The position numbers and the translations under genes were made by a program. From the NCBI GenBank assembly GCA_036558125.1, contig DATBGE010000108.1:37752-101751 (forward strand): 64,000 bases of DNA, in the 5' to 3' direction. Within the stretch, counting starts at the first letter, position 1; every line of letters starts with the position of its first letter. Below, piece after piece: positions 17,362 through 25,706 of the stretch. The stretch is from DATBGE01 sp036558125 (GTDB lineage: Bacteria > Gemmatimonadota > Gemmatimonadetes > Gemmatimonadales > GWC2-71-9). Under the pieces are notes generated by a model. That model ran no database searches. It had not been told where the DNA came from and saw only the letters and a program-made list of their open reading frames with translations.

Positions 17362-18103
17362 CCTTCGCAGACACTTTACCGCGTTCGGCTTCGATCAGGG
17401 CCCGGACCCGGTCCCGAAGATGCTTGATATCCTTGTGCGTCAGGCCGGTCGTTTCGATCGGATCAAGCACCTTTACGACTGCATTCACTTTTCCTACCCG
17501 CCAGTCGTGTTTGCGGAGTGCGGTGCTGGTCCCCGAAACCACGAGGGGAAGAATGGGAACGCCGGCATCGATGGCGAGCCGGAACGCGCCGTCTTTGAAG
17601 GGGAGCATCTCGCCGGTGGCCGAGCGGGTCCCCTCCGGAAAAATCACAACCGACACTTTCTTCTTCAGCACTTCCTGGCAGCGCTGCATCGCCTTCACGG
17701 CACTCCGCGCGGTCCCGCGCTCGACTGGAATATCTCCCGCCAGATACATGTCCCAGCCGATCACCGGTATCCGCATGAGCTCAACCTTGGAAAGCCACTT
17801 CATCTCCCAGGGGAGATGGCTGATGAGGAGGATGTCGGCGAAGGACTCGTGATTGGAGACGACGACGTAGGGACGTCGGGGATCCGCAACCTTGACTCCC
17901 GCGATGCGGAAGCGCCAGTAGGGATTCAGCGTCGAGGTGATAACAGCAACCTGTCGGAAAAAGAGCCCGGTCCAGTAACGCCCCCGGTCAAAGGGACCGA
18001 GCACGAGGCGCATCAAGGCCAGGATCGGTAGCCAGATGAGGAGCGTCCCGCCTAGGACGGTCCAGGTCCAGATTGAGACGAGGGTGGTGATCAGGCCTTC
18101 CAC
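17330..18103 (-). CDS. 1-acyl-glycerol-3-phosphate acyltransferase (PlsC family)
   Basis: 257-residue membrane-associated acyltransferase of phospholipid synthesis, acylating lysophosphatidic acid. An N-terminal membrane segment (about residues 5-32) precedes the catalytic domain. Seen: acyltransferase block I VVSNHESFADILLI with the catalytic H and D (HxxxxD), block II-like WDMYLAGDIPVERG, and block III VVIFPEGTRSATGEMLPFKDG, then VPILPLVVSG. The GTG at 18103 overlaps the stop of the preceding VOC gene by one base and gives a sensible membrane N-terminus. It is the last gene of the minus-strand operon starting near 22.3 kb. Confidence 0.93.
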   Translation of the reverse strand: MEGLITTLVSIWTWTVLGGTLLIWLPILALMRLVLGPFDRGRYWTGLFFRQVAVITSTLNPYWRFRIAGVKVADPRRPYVVVSNHESFADILLISHLPWEMKWLSKVELMRIPVIGWDMYLAGDIPVERGTARSAVKAMQRCQEVLKKKVSVVIFPEGTRSATGEMLPFKDGAFRLAIDAGVPILPLVVSGTSTALRKHDWRVGKVNAVVKVLDPIETTGLTHKDIKHLRDRVRALIEAERGKVSAKAIPVPAQPET

Positions 18104-18465
18104 TACTCGGGCACCGTTTCGTCCCAGAGGGCGAAGACATTCCCGTCCGGGTCGGCAATCATCGCCATGACGCCGAAAGATTGCCGGGTTGGCTCCGTCA
18201 CGAAGCGCACCCCGCACTCGTGCAATCGCTCGCAGTACTGCAGGAGCCCCGAGACGCGGAGGGTCACCCCCGTATGGCGGCCCACCAGCGCTCGCGCGTC
18301 GGGGTGAACTGCCGGATGAACGCCGAGGCGGGTCTCTCCTTCGCAGAATTCGGCGCCGAAGCTCCCCTCCTTGATAAGCGAGAGGCCGAGGTGATCCCGA
18401 TAGAAGGTCCTGGCGCGGTCGATGTCGGTGACGAAGATGGCCACGCTATAGAGGGAGGGTGGCAT
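18103..18465 (-). CDS. VOC (glyoxalase/bleomycin resistance) superfamily protein
   Basis: 120-residue single-module vicinal-oxygen-chelate protein with two beta-alpha-beta-beta-beta units. Seen: YSVAIFVTDIDRARTFYRDHLGLSL at the start and GVMAMIADPDGNVFALWDE at the end, including the common DPDGN turn and terminal Glu ligand. A metal-binding His is less clear at the N-terminal position (V and D occur there), so it may not be a true glyoxalase I. The substrate is unknown. It is co-transcribed between queG (3-bp gap) and the acyltransferase gene. Confidence 0.88.
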   Translation of the reverse strand: MPPSLYSVAIFVTDIDRARTFYRDHLGLSLIKEGSFGAEFCEGETRLGVHPAVHPDARALVGRHTGVTLRVSGLLQYCERLHECGVRFVTEPTRQSFGVMAMIADPDGNVFALWDETVPE

Positions 18466-18468
18466 GTT

Positions 18469-19428
18469 CTATCGGGGTTTCAGAGAACTCCAGGCTGCAC
18501 GCCAGTTGCGACGCATTCGCTCCAGCCCTGGTCGCTGAAGGGGCGTGTCCCCAAAGCTCGCCGCAAAGGCAGGCTCATCCAGCTCCTCAAAGAAGTCGGG
18601 CCCGGCCTCGTCGAGGGTTGTGCGCGGCCGGAACTCCGGCACGCTCGACTCAGTGGCAAAGCGGACATTCCAGGGACAGACCTCGTTGCAGATATCGCAT
18701 CCGAAGGCCCAGCCTTCGAACCGGTCGATGAGCTCAGCCGGAATGGGCCCACGATGTTCGATGGTGAGATACGAGATGCAGCGGGTCGCGTCGAGGACTC
18801 GCGGTGCCTCAAAGGCCTGAGTCGGGCAGGCCTCGAGGCACCTGGTACAGGATCCACAGTGGTCGGTTTCGAAAGGTGGATCAAGCTCAAGTTTTAGATC
18901 GGTAAGGATGGTACCGATGAACATCCAGGATCCCTGTCCCGGACGAATGAGCATCGTGTTCTTGCCGATCCAGCCCAACCCGGCTCGCTGGGCGAGTTCG
19001 CGTTCGGCTAAGGGTCCGGAGTCGGTGTAGGCGCGAGCGGTCTGCGCGCCATTCTGGCGGAGATAATCTGCCAAGAGCTCTAGCCGCTTGAGGGTGACGG
19101 TATGGTAGTCTGTGGCTCGGGCGTACCTGGCGATCTTGGGATGGCCGGTCTGGCCTTCGTCACCGTAGTAGTAGCTATCTAGAACAACTACTGCCCGGTT
19201 CGCAGTTCTATCCGCTACCTGTGGATTCTTCCGCTTTTTCGCTTGACGGTGGAGGTAGCGCATGTTCCCCGCCTTCCCGCTCGCCAGCCAATGGTCGAGC
19301 TCCTCACTATGGGGGAGGGGATCGAGCGAGGTGATGGCACAAGCCGAGAATCCCAGTCGAATTGCCTCGGTCTTGACCAGGGTTGCGGGAAGGGTCGAAG
19401 CGGGTTGTGCGGACAATTCCGGTCTCAC
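18469..19428 (-). CDS. queG: QueG, epoxyqueuosine reductase
   Basis: 319-residue cobalamin-dependent Fe-S reductase for the last step of queuosine formation in tRNA. Seen: RYARATDYHTVTLKRLELLADYL-type segment with the conserved Y and H, TDSGPLAERELAQRAGLGWIGKNTMLI (active-site Asp and WIGKN motif), and two 4Fe-4S motifs, CGSCTRCLEACP and CDICNEVCPWN. The C-terminal HEAT-like extension of longer QueG proteins is short here. The start overlaps the patatin-like gene by 4 bp. With mnmG this is the second wobble-position tRNA modification enzyme in the window, although in a different operon. Confidence 0.95.
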   Translation of the reverse strand: MRPELSAQPASTLPATLVKTEAIRLGFSACAITSLDPLPHSEELDHWLASGKAGNMRYLHRQAKKRKNPQVADRTANRAVVVLDSYYYGDEGQTGHPKIARYARATDYHTVTLKRLELLADYLRQNGAQTARAYTDSGPLAERELAQRAGLGWIGKNTMLIRPGQGSWMFIGTILTDLKLELDPPFETDHCGSCTRCLEACPTQAFEAPRVLDATRCISYLTIEHRGPIPAELIDRFEGWAFGCDICNEVCPWNVRFATESSVPEFRPRTTLDEAGPDFFEELDEPAFAASFGDTPLQRPGLERMRRNWRAAWSSLKPR

Positions 19429-20711
19429 TGGGCTGCGCGCCGCGGGGGCTCCTCGTAGTTGCGACTGTCTTTGAACCGGATACGCGCCGTGCTTCCAGGA
19501 GTTATTTCTCCAATGGCTTCAATCCCTCGGTCGTATCCACGATCATAGGCGACCAGGGCGCGGCGCATGAACTCCATCTCCGCGGTAATCACGTACGCTT
19601 CCTGGCCGGGCCGCCCGTTGCCGTCTCTCCTCACCAACAATTGGTCCTTCGGGTAATTCTCCTTCAACTCGAAGAGCTTGGGGAAGCCACGCTTCAATTT
19701 GGGATCAAGCGTGAAATCCCGTGACTTGATCCCAGTCGCGTCCACCCAGTGGTCTACACTCTGCCCCGTGATGGTCCGCAGCCGATCATTCATGTTGTAG
19801 CCCAGCGTCACGTCGATCGCGAGGAGCTCGAAATCGACCATACCGGAATTGAACGTCATAACGACCTCGGACGCCAGACGCCGAGCCAGCTCGAGCGGGT
19901 AGAGGTCGATGTTGCCACCGGTGAAGTAGTCGTTTCCCCGGCGCAGCGGCTTCATGAGAAATGGATCACGGATGGAGATTGAGGCGGCCTCGCCGACCGA
20001 GAAGTCGGTGAACACCTTAGTGTCGAGCGCGACCGCGCTGTTGGGATAGGCTTGGGCGATCGGAGACTGGAATCCCTCGATCAGCTTCGCGATCTCGGGG
20101 TCGGTGAAATAGGTCTCGTGATAGAGCTTTCGTCCCCGGCGAGGAGTCTCTATCTCGTCCGGCGTGAAAGCCGCGGTCGCACCGACCACGACGATGTGGG
20201 GATCATCAGGCCTGCGGTCTGTGAAGGACTTATGCCAGAACGGAAGCGGGATCGAGTCGTCGTCGAAGAGCGCCAGGGAGAAAAGATCGGGGACCACGTC
20301 GCTGTTGGTCTGCCAACCGGTCTGATAGCGAGAGAGTTTCCGGATCAACCGCTCGATGTCCCGAAATCCGCCGCGCTTGAGCTTGAAGGCCCGGAAAGCC
20401 TCGAGCATTGTGGGCGACTGAAGCATGGCCAGCCGCTCCGTGCGGTCCGGGATTCCGTGGATCATCGCGCCGACCACCGCAGCGCCACAGGTCGTGATGA
20501 TGACGTCGGGTTTCCAGCCTCGATCCACTAACGCGTCGTAGACCCCGAACTCGTACATGAATTTGAAACCGCCGCCGGTAAGGACCAGTGCCCGCTGAAA
20601 CGGCCTGGGTGTCGGGACGGAAAGTCCGGGCTTCGCCTGAGCCGACAGGGTACCGCCGAGGCAAGACAAGGCAAGGCCTAGCCGCATCAACAGCCGGGTC
20701 GTGCGGTTCAC
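19425..20711 (-). CDS. exported patatin-fold protein lacking the usual catalytic residues
   Basis: 428-residue patatin-like protein with a signal peptide ending near SAQA (residue 26). The oxyanion-hole loop LTGGGFKFMYEFGVYDAL (44-61) and the ASxAxP-like EAASISIRDPFLMKP (241-255) mark the fold. The nucleophile motif, normally GTSAG, reads TTCGA with Cys75 in place of Ser; the Cys codon is TGT at 20489-20487. The usual DGG reads TGG (Thr264-Gly-Gly), so the catalytic Asp is also gone. It may be a pseudoenzyme or have changed chemistry. The GTG start at 20711 overlaps the ndh stop (GTGA), and its stop overlaps queG. Confidence 0.75.
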   Translation of the reverse strand: MNRTTRLLMRLGLALSCLGGTLSAQAKPGLSVPTPRPFQRALVLTGGGFKFMYEFGVYDALVDRGWKPDVIITTCGAAVVGAMIHGIPDRTERLAMLQSPTMLEAFRAFKLKRGGFRDIERLIRKLSRYQTGWQTNSDVVPDLFSLALFDDDSIPLPFWHKSFTDRRPDDPHIVVVGATAAFTPDEIETPRRGRKLYHETYFTDPEIAKLIEGFQSPIAQAYPNSAVALDTKVFTDFSVGEAASISIRDPFLMKPLRRGNDYFTGGNIDLYPLELARRLASEVVMTFNSGMVDFELLAIDVTLGYNMNDRLRTITGQSVDHWVDATGIKSRDFTLDPKLKRGFPKLFELKENYPKDQLLVRRDGNGRPGQEAYVITAEMEFMRRALVAYDRGYDRGIEAIGEITPGSTARIRFKDSRNYEEPPRRAAQ

Positions 20712-21997
20712 AGGTCGCTCGAGCGTGGAGGAGGAAGTTGTTGTAGCGGTACCCAGGCACCGGTGATGAGTCGTGCTCCGCTCTGGTAAGTGAAGTAGGC
20801 CCAGGCCCACTGGAAGAGCACGATGACGCGATTACGAAACCCAATCAGATAGAAGATGTGAACGAAGATCCAGATGAGCCACGCGAAAAACCCGCCGAAC
20901 CGGAAGCGTCCCAGATCGGCGACGGCGCGCCCCCGACCGATGACGGCGAGCTGGCCCTTGTCCCAGTAGGAAAAGGGCACACGGGGACGACCGGCGAGGT
21001 CGCCCTGAATGGCCCGAGCTGCGTACTGGCCCATCTGAATGGCAACGGGGGAGATTGCGGGCAGAGTCTGGTCTCCCTGGTGAACGTAAGCCGCCGCATC
21101 ACCGAGCACGAAGATTTCGGGGTGACCCGGTGCGGTGCAGTCCGGTTCAACCAGGACTCGGCCCTGGCGATCGAGTGGGACGTCGAGCGATTTCAGCAGC
21201 GGGCTCGCGACATTGCCGGCCGCCCAGACCACGGTTCCCGTCGGAATTGTCCATCCAGCAGCAGAGACGAAGCCGGGACGGACGTCCGTGACCATCATCG
21301 ACTCCCGCACTTCGACTCCGAGCCGCCGCAACTGGTCTTTGGCGCGCTGGCTCAACTCGGGAGGGTAGGTCGGCAGAATTCGAGGCCCACCCTCCAACAA
21401 CATCACGGTCGCTTCTCGTGGATCGATCCGGCGGAAGTCGCGCTTCAGCGCATAAGACCGGATCTCGGCCAGAGCGCCGGCAACTTCCACGCCGGTGGCG
21501 CCGCCCCCGATGACGACGAAGGTGAGATGGGCGTGGCGGCGAACTGAATCCGGTTCCCGCTCGGCCCGCTCGAACGCGAGGAGGATGCGGCGGCGAATTT
21601 CGTCCGCATCCTCGAGGCTCTTGAGGCCGGGGGCCAGAATCTCCCAATCGTCGTGGCCGAAATACGAGTGTCGGGCTCCGGCCGCAAGTATCAGGTAGTC
21701 GTAGTTAAGAATACTACTATCGTCGATGGTAACCTCGCGCTTCCCGGGACGGACTTCGGTGACCTCGCCTAAGAGAACCTGGGTATTGGCCTGATGGCGG
21801 AGGACCGATCGTATAGGGGACGCGATGTCCGACTCGGAGAGGCCCGCAGTCGCGACCTGGTACAGCATCGGCTGGAAGAGGTGGTGATTGTGCCGGTCCA
21901 CCACCGTTATGCGGACCGGCGCACGCCCCAGACCTTTAGCGGCGTAGAGCCCGGCGAAGCCCGCACCCACGATCACCACATGGGGCGGGGGCGTCAC
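20708..21997 (-). CDS. ndh: type II NADH dehydrogenase (NDH-2)
   Basis: 429-residue single-subunit NADH:quinone oxidoreductase at the cytoplasmic face of the membrane. Seen: FAD-binding VVIVGAGFAGLYAAKGL at the N-terminus, HNHHLFQPMLYQVATAGLS, NAD-binding FVVIGGGATGVEVAGALAE near residue 165, VWAAGNVASPLLKSL, and FVLGDAAAYVH. The C-terminus has the amphipathic and hydrophobic segment FAWLIWIFVHIFYLIGFRNR used for membrane attachment. It does not pump protons. It shares an operon with a patatin-fold protein, QueG and an acyltransferase, with 4-bp overlaps on both sides. Confidence 0.95.
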   Translation of the reverse strand: MTPPPHVVIVGAGFAGLYAAKGLGRAPVRITVVDRHNHHLFQPMLYQVATAGLSESDIASPIRSVLRHQANTQVLLGEVTEVRPGKREVTIDDSSILNYDYLILAAGARHSYFGHDDWEILAPGLKSLEDADEIRRRILLAFERAEREPDSVRRHAHLTFVVIGGGATGVEVAGALAEIRSYALKRDFRRIDPREATVMLLEGGPRILPTYPPELSQRAKDQLRRLGVEVRESMMVTDVRPGFVSAAGWTIPTGTVVWAAGNVASPLLKSLDVPLDRQGRVLVEPDCTAPGHPEIFVLGDAAAYVHQGDQTLPAISPVAIQMGQYAARAIQGDLAGRPRVPFSYWDKGQLAVIGRGRAVADLGRFRFGGFFAWLIWIFVHIFYLIGFRNRVIVLFQWAWAYFTYQSGARLITGAWVPLQQLPPPRSSDL

Positions 21998-22260
21998 AGC
22001 TTCAAGATCTCGCGGCGCCAGCGAGCGAACCTGATCACGTCTTCAGCAGGAGGAACGCGCCGTTCCTCGCCATAGGCGGTATGCATGCGCCACTCGAGAT
22101 AGGTTCGATCGGGAACAGGAAGGAAGGGCGGTGAGGCCCACCAGCTGCGGCGCCGGAAGGCCCAGGTGAGCGTCAGCAGGTCCCACGCGATCCGCGGATT
22201 GAGCACTGCGCGACCGGCCAGCCGCGGAAGGAGGGACCACCAGGAATCCGGCGCCGCCAT
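21994..22260 (-). CDS. small hypothetical protein at head of the ndh operon
   Basis: 88-residue protein of unknown function. It is rich in Trp, Arg and Pro (SWWSLLPRLAGRAVLNPRIA, TWAFRRRSWW, FLPVPDRTYLEWRMHTAYG), with no cysteine or signal peptide. The pattern suggests a soluble or membrane-peripheral protein. Coding is supported by the 4-bp overlap of its stop with the ndh start. The ATG at 22260 is preferred; an in-frame start at 22293 would bring it very close to the divergent aminotransferase gene (ATG 22320). Confidence 0.65.
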   Translation of the reverse strand: MAAPDSWWSLLPRLAGRAVLNPRIAWDLLTLTWAFRRRSWWASPPFLPVPDRTYLEWRMHTAYGEERRVPPAEDVIRFARWRREILKL

Positions 22261-22319
22261 GGACGAAAAGATACATCGTGCCGGGCGAATCACCGAGCCC
22301 GCAGATATATTCCCCGCCC

Positions 22320-23471
22320 ATGTCCGTAGCCGCGGCCCCTGCGCACGCGCTGCTGCGATACCGGGAGGAGTTTCCGGTGTTCGGCCACGCGAAATACCTG
22401 AACAGCTGTTCGCTGGGCGCCCTCTCGAAGCGTTCCCGCCTGCGGGTCAACGAGTACCTCGATCTCTGGGAACAGCGGGGCGCTTCGGCGTGGTACGATC
22501 AGTGGCTGCCGGCGCTCGAGGTGCTCCGCGGCGAATACGCCTGGGTGGTGGGCGCCAGGGCGGAGGATATTTCGCTTCATCCCTCCGTGTCGTCGGTGCT
22601 CGGCGTCGTGGCCGAATCGCTCGAATATCGTGACCGGCCCAAGGTGGTGGTGACGAGCCTCGACTTCCCCACGGTCGCATATCAGTGGCTCGCCAAGCGG
22701 CAGGAGGGGATCGAGGTCGTCGTGGTAGACAGTCCCGACGGCACTCACGTCCCCCTCGAGCTGATCGAGCGAGCCGTCGATGATCGCACTGCCCTGGTGG
22801 CGACGAGCCATGTCTTCTTCACCAGCGGCGCCATTCAGGACATCGCCGCGGTCGCGGAGATCGCCCACCGGCGGGGAGCGCTGGTCCTGATCGACGGTTA
22901 TCAGGGAGCGGGCCAGCTGCCGGTTGATGTCCAAACGGCGAATGCCGATTTCTACTGTTCAGGCGGACTCAAATGGCTTCTGGGTGGTTCCGGCATCGCG
23001 TTCCTGTATGCGCGCCCTGAACTCACGAGCCGCCTGACCCCGCGGGTGACCGGGTGGTTTGCCCACGGCGATCCGTTCCGGTTCGATGTCCGGCAGTTCG
23101 AGCGCCGCCCCGGCGCCAGAGGCTTTGACATCGGGACTCCGAGCGTGGCCGCGGTCTATGCCCAGCTTGGGGGACTGGAAGTGCTGAGGGAGATCGGCCT
23201 GCCCGCGATTCGCGAAGTGACGCAGTCCTTGACCGAAGACCTGATCAACGAAGCGCGGAGTCGAGGCTTCCCGCTCCGGGTCGCGGCCCGTGCGGAGGAG
23301 CGGAGTGGGATCGTGATGTTTCCGCGCAGGACAGCCCAGGAAGACGTGCGTCGGCTCGCGTCTCAGGGATTCATCGTGGATTCGCGGCCCGGTCATGTCA
23401 GGGTCTCGCCCTACTTCTACAACACGCCCGAAGATCACCGGGCTCTGCTCGAGTGCCTGCCCCGTGAGTAA
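22320..23471 (+). CDS. class V aminotransferase-fold PLP enzyme (kynureninase-like)
   Basis: 383-residue PLP enzyme of the class V aminotransferase family. Seen: FGHAKYLNSCSLGALSKR near the start, the Asp region ALVLIDGYQGAGQLPVDV, and the Schiff-base Lys in YCSGGLKWLLGGSG, followed by AFLYARPEL. The C-terminal small domain ends with IVDSRPGHVRVSPYFYNTPED, typical of kynureninase and related enzymes. The exact reaction cannot be read from the sequence. The ATG at 22320 starts the family-like region. The LOG-family gene begins within its last codons, so the two are coupled. Confidence 0.88.
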   Translation: MSVAAAPAHALLRYREEFPVFGHAKYLNSCSLGALSKRSRLRVNEYLDLWEQRGASAWYDQWLPALEVLRGEYAWVVGARAEDISLHPSVSSVLGVVAESLEYRDRPKVVVTSLDFPTVAYQWLAKRQEGIEVVVVDSPDGTHVPLELIERAVDDRTALVATSHVFFTSGAIQDIAAVAEIAHRRGALVLIDGYQGAGQLPVDVQTANADFYCSGGLKWLLGGSGIAFLYARPELTSRLTPRVTGWFAHGDPFRFDVRQFERRPGARGFDIGTPSVAAVYAQLGGLEVLREIGLPAIREVTQSLTEDLINEARSRGFPLRVAARAEERSGIVMFPRRTAQEDVRRLASQGFIVDSRPGHVRVSPYFYNTPEDHRALLECLPRE

Positions 23472-24216
23472 ACCGCTCGATCCCCGCCTGATGCACCGCG
23501 ATCGACCCCGAGGACCTACCGCCGACGAGGAAATCCTCGAGAGCGCGCAGCTCCAGGAACGGCCCGACGCGCTCCGGAAGACCGATCCCTGGCGCGTGCT
23601 GCGGATCATGGGAGAGTTCGTCGAGGGCTTCGAAAAACTGGGCGACGTTCAAGACGCCGTGGCGATCTTCGGATCGGCCCGCACATCGCCGAGCGATCCC
23701 CACTATGCGGCCGCAGTGGAAACTGCCCGGCTCCTGGCCGAGGCCGGGTTCCCGATTATCACCGGCGGCGGGCCGGGAATCATGGAGGCCGCGAACAAGG
23801 GAGCGGTCGAGGGAGATGGGCTTTCGATCGGCTGCAACATCGAGCTGCCCCACGAGCAGGGTACCAACCAGTACGTCCGTCGCAGCATGTACTTCCGCTT
23901 CTTCTTCGTGCGGAAGATGATGTTTGCGAAGTACTCCATGGCCTTTCTGGTCTTCCCGGGGGGATTTGGCACCCTCGATGAGTTATTCGAGGCCCTGACG
24001 CTGATCCAGACCGGAAAGGTCAGCAGCTTTCCGGTCGTGCTGTTCGGCTCGGCCTATTGGGAAGGTTTGATAGCGTGGCTCCGCTCTCCCATGACCGTGC
24101 AGGGCAAGATCGATCAGAACGACCTCGCCCTGCTTCATGTGACCGATGATCCGCGCGAAGTGGTCCGCATCATCGCCGCGGCGAAGGCAAACGGTACGAC
24201 CAATCGTGTGGGATAA
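23464..24216 (+). CDS. LOG family (TIGR00730-type) nucleotide-processing protein
   Basis: 250-residue Rossmann-fold protein of the lysine-decarboxylase-like LOG family; characterised members cleave nucleoside 5'-monophosphates to base and ribose 5-phosphate. Seen: AIFGSARTSPSDPHY near residue 60, the Gly-rich ITGGGPGIMEAANKGA, and the diagnostic FPGGFGTLDELFEALT with catalytic Arg/Glu context. About 45 N-terminal residues precede the core. GTG 23464 is favoured since it overlaps the upstream stop by 8 bp; an ATG at 23491 is an alternative. It precedes the DHS-like gene by 3 bp. Confidence 0.92.
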   Translation: MSKPLDPRLMHRDRPRGPTADEEILESAQLQERPDALRKTDPWRVLRIMGEFVEGFEKLGDVQDAVAIFGSARTSPSDPHYAAAVETARLLAEAGFPIITGGGPGIMEAANKGAVEGDGLSIGCNIELPHEQGTNQYVRRSMYFRFFFVRKMMFAKYSMAFLVFPGGFGTLDELFEALTLIQTGKVSSFPVVLFGSAYWEGLIAWLRSPMTVQGKIDQNDLALLHVTDDPREVVRIIAAAKANGTTNRVG

Positions 24217-24219
24217 GCG

Positions 24220-25347
24220 ATGACCCGACCCAGCGCCCAGTACCTGCGTGGCCGCCGGATCAATCCGACCGGAATCACGGGCCATGAATCCGTGGCCGAC
24301 CTTATCGATAACGCGTTCTTCGCTTACAACGCGGGCCGGCTCCGCGAAGGCTGTCTCCTGTTCATCCAGCGCATGCTGGAGCCTGAGGTGACGGTGGCGA
24401 TGAGCCTTACCGGTGCCATGACCCCGGCAGGGCTCGGGATGAGCAGCCTCATCCCGCTGATGGAGGCCGGCTTCGTGGACTGGATCATCTCCACGGGCGC
24501 CAATCTCTATCACGATGCGCATTTCGCGCTGGGTCTCGCGATGCATCAAGGGACCCCCCACGCCGATGATGTGGAGCTCCGCGACAAAGGCGTCGTGCGG
24601 ATCTACGACATCTTCTTCGACTACTCGGTGCTTCTCTCCACTGACGCCTTCGTGCGTGAAGTCTCGGCCCGGCCGGAGTTCCAGCGCTCCCTGAGCACGG
24701 CGGAGTATCACTACCTCCTGGGCGGGTACCTCCGGGAGAGGGAGAAAGCGCTTGGCCTGCAGCGACGGTCGGTGCTTTCGACGGCCTACGCGCTGGAGGT
24801 GCCGATCTATACCAGCTCGCCGGGGGACAGCTCGATCGGAATGAATGTCGCGGAGCAAGCCCTGGCCGGCAGCCAGCTTCGTTTCGACGTGAGCGCCGAT
24901 GTGAACGAAACGGCAGCGATCGTCCTCCACGCGAAGCGCACCGGCGGCAAGAGCGGAGCGCTGATTGTGGGCGGCGGGAGTCCCAAGAATTTCCTACTTC
25001 AGACCGAGCCACAGATTCAGGAAGTACTCGGGATCGATGAGAAGGGGCACGACTTCTTCCTGCAACTGACCGATGCGCGGCCCGATACCGGAGGACTATC
25101 CGGTGCCACTCCGGCCGAGGCGGTGAGTTGGGGAAAAATCGATCCGACGATGCTGCCGGGGACTGTCGTCTGCTATCTCGACAACTCGGTCGCGCTACCG
25201 CTCCTCACCAGCTACGCTCTCGCCCGGCACGAGCCCCGTCCTCCGAAGCGGCTGTACGCGAAGCGAGAGGAGATGATGGATCGGCTCACCCGCGAGTACC
25301 AGGCCGCCCTCCAGTTCCGGGACCAGCGGGCCGAGGAAGCTAAGTGA
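24220..25347 (+). CDS. deoxyhypusine synthase-like protein
   Basis: 375-residue member of the deoxyhypusine synthase family. In eukaryotes this enzyme transfers aminobutyl from spermidine to eIF5A; bacteria lack eIF5A, and bacterial relatives are linked to homospermidine or other polyamine transfer. Seen: SLTGAMTPAGLGMSSLIPLM near residue 65, STGANLYHDAHFA, SGALIVGGGSPKNF, and SGATPAEAVSWGKI, where Lys306 (AAA at 25135) aligns with the enzyme-intermediate lysine. The NAD- and polyamine-binding core therefore looks intact. It is the third gene of an operon with a class V PLP enzyme and a LOG protein; the acceptor substrate is unknown. Confidence 0.93.
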   Translation: MTRPSAQYLRGRRINPTGITGHESVADLIDNAFFAYNAGRLREGCLLFIQRMLEPEVTVAMSLTGAMTPAGLGMSSLIPLMEAGFVDWIISTGANLYHDAHFALGLAMHQGTPHADDVELRDKGVVRIYDIFFDYSVLLSTDAFVREVSARPEFQRSLSTAEYHYLLGGYLREREKALGLQRRSVLSTAYALEVPIYTSSPGDSSIGMNVAEQALAGSQLRFDVSADVNETAAIVLHAKRTGGKSGALIVGGGSPKNFLLQTEPQIQEVLGIDEKGHDFFLQLTDARPDTGGLSGATPAEAVSWGKIDPTMLPGTVVCYLDNSVALPLLTSYALARHEPRPPKRLYAKREEMMDRLTREYQAALQFRDQRAEEAK

Positions 25348-25706
25348 CTCCGGCGTCGGTCCCCATGGCGATGGGAATACCGCGGGACGAATCGGCGGAT
25401 CATGGAACCTCGCGAGTGCTGATTGGGACTGGGGTGGAATACGGGTCCCGCCCTGGGAAGAGTCACCGGGATCAGCCAGACCAACCTCCAAGGTTGGTGC
25501 CAGTCAGGGTGGCAGGTACCTGGAGCCGTCGGGCGGGGCCGCCAAGTCCGAATGGCATAACTGCAAGCTAATGCGGCACTTACAGTACCTTCTTTCAGCC
25601 AGCCGGGGATCGTGTAGGTGGCTGGCTTGAGGCACATTGGCACGCTTCACCGATTTGAGGTCCGGGATGGCGATGGGGGGCACAAGTCCTGCACCTTTAC
25701 GGGACT
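25348..25706 (+). other. 359-bp non-coding region with hairpins between the DHS-like and GAF genes
   Basis: The longest gap in the window. I see no convincing gene. It contains a perfect hairpin ACCAACC-TCCAA-GGTTGGT at 25480-25498 and another 8-bp stem (25597-25627). The short open frames here lack family-like sequence. I could not match the region to a riboswitch class by eye; it may be a long leader of the GAF gene or a small RNA. Confidence 0.4.
25597..25628 (+). terminator. terminator-like hairpin
   Basis: AGCCAGCC (25597-25604) pairs perfectly with GGCTGGCT (25620-25627) around a 15-nt loop. Only a weak T run follows, so this is either a poor terminator of the DHS-like operon or part of a structured leader. 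Confidence 0.35.

Noticed and set aside
25344..25571. 75-residue reading frame after the DHS-like gene
   Set aside because: Sequence is low-complexity Pro/Gly/Arg without family resemblance or a ribosome site and runs through the hairpin region.
25348..25706. Known riboswitch (cobalamin, c-di-GMP, TPP, SAM) or SRP/RNase P RNA
   Set aside because: Compared by eye with the conserved core motifs of these classes; no core matched. Retained only as an unassigned structured region.
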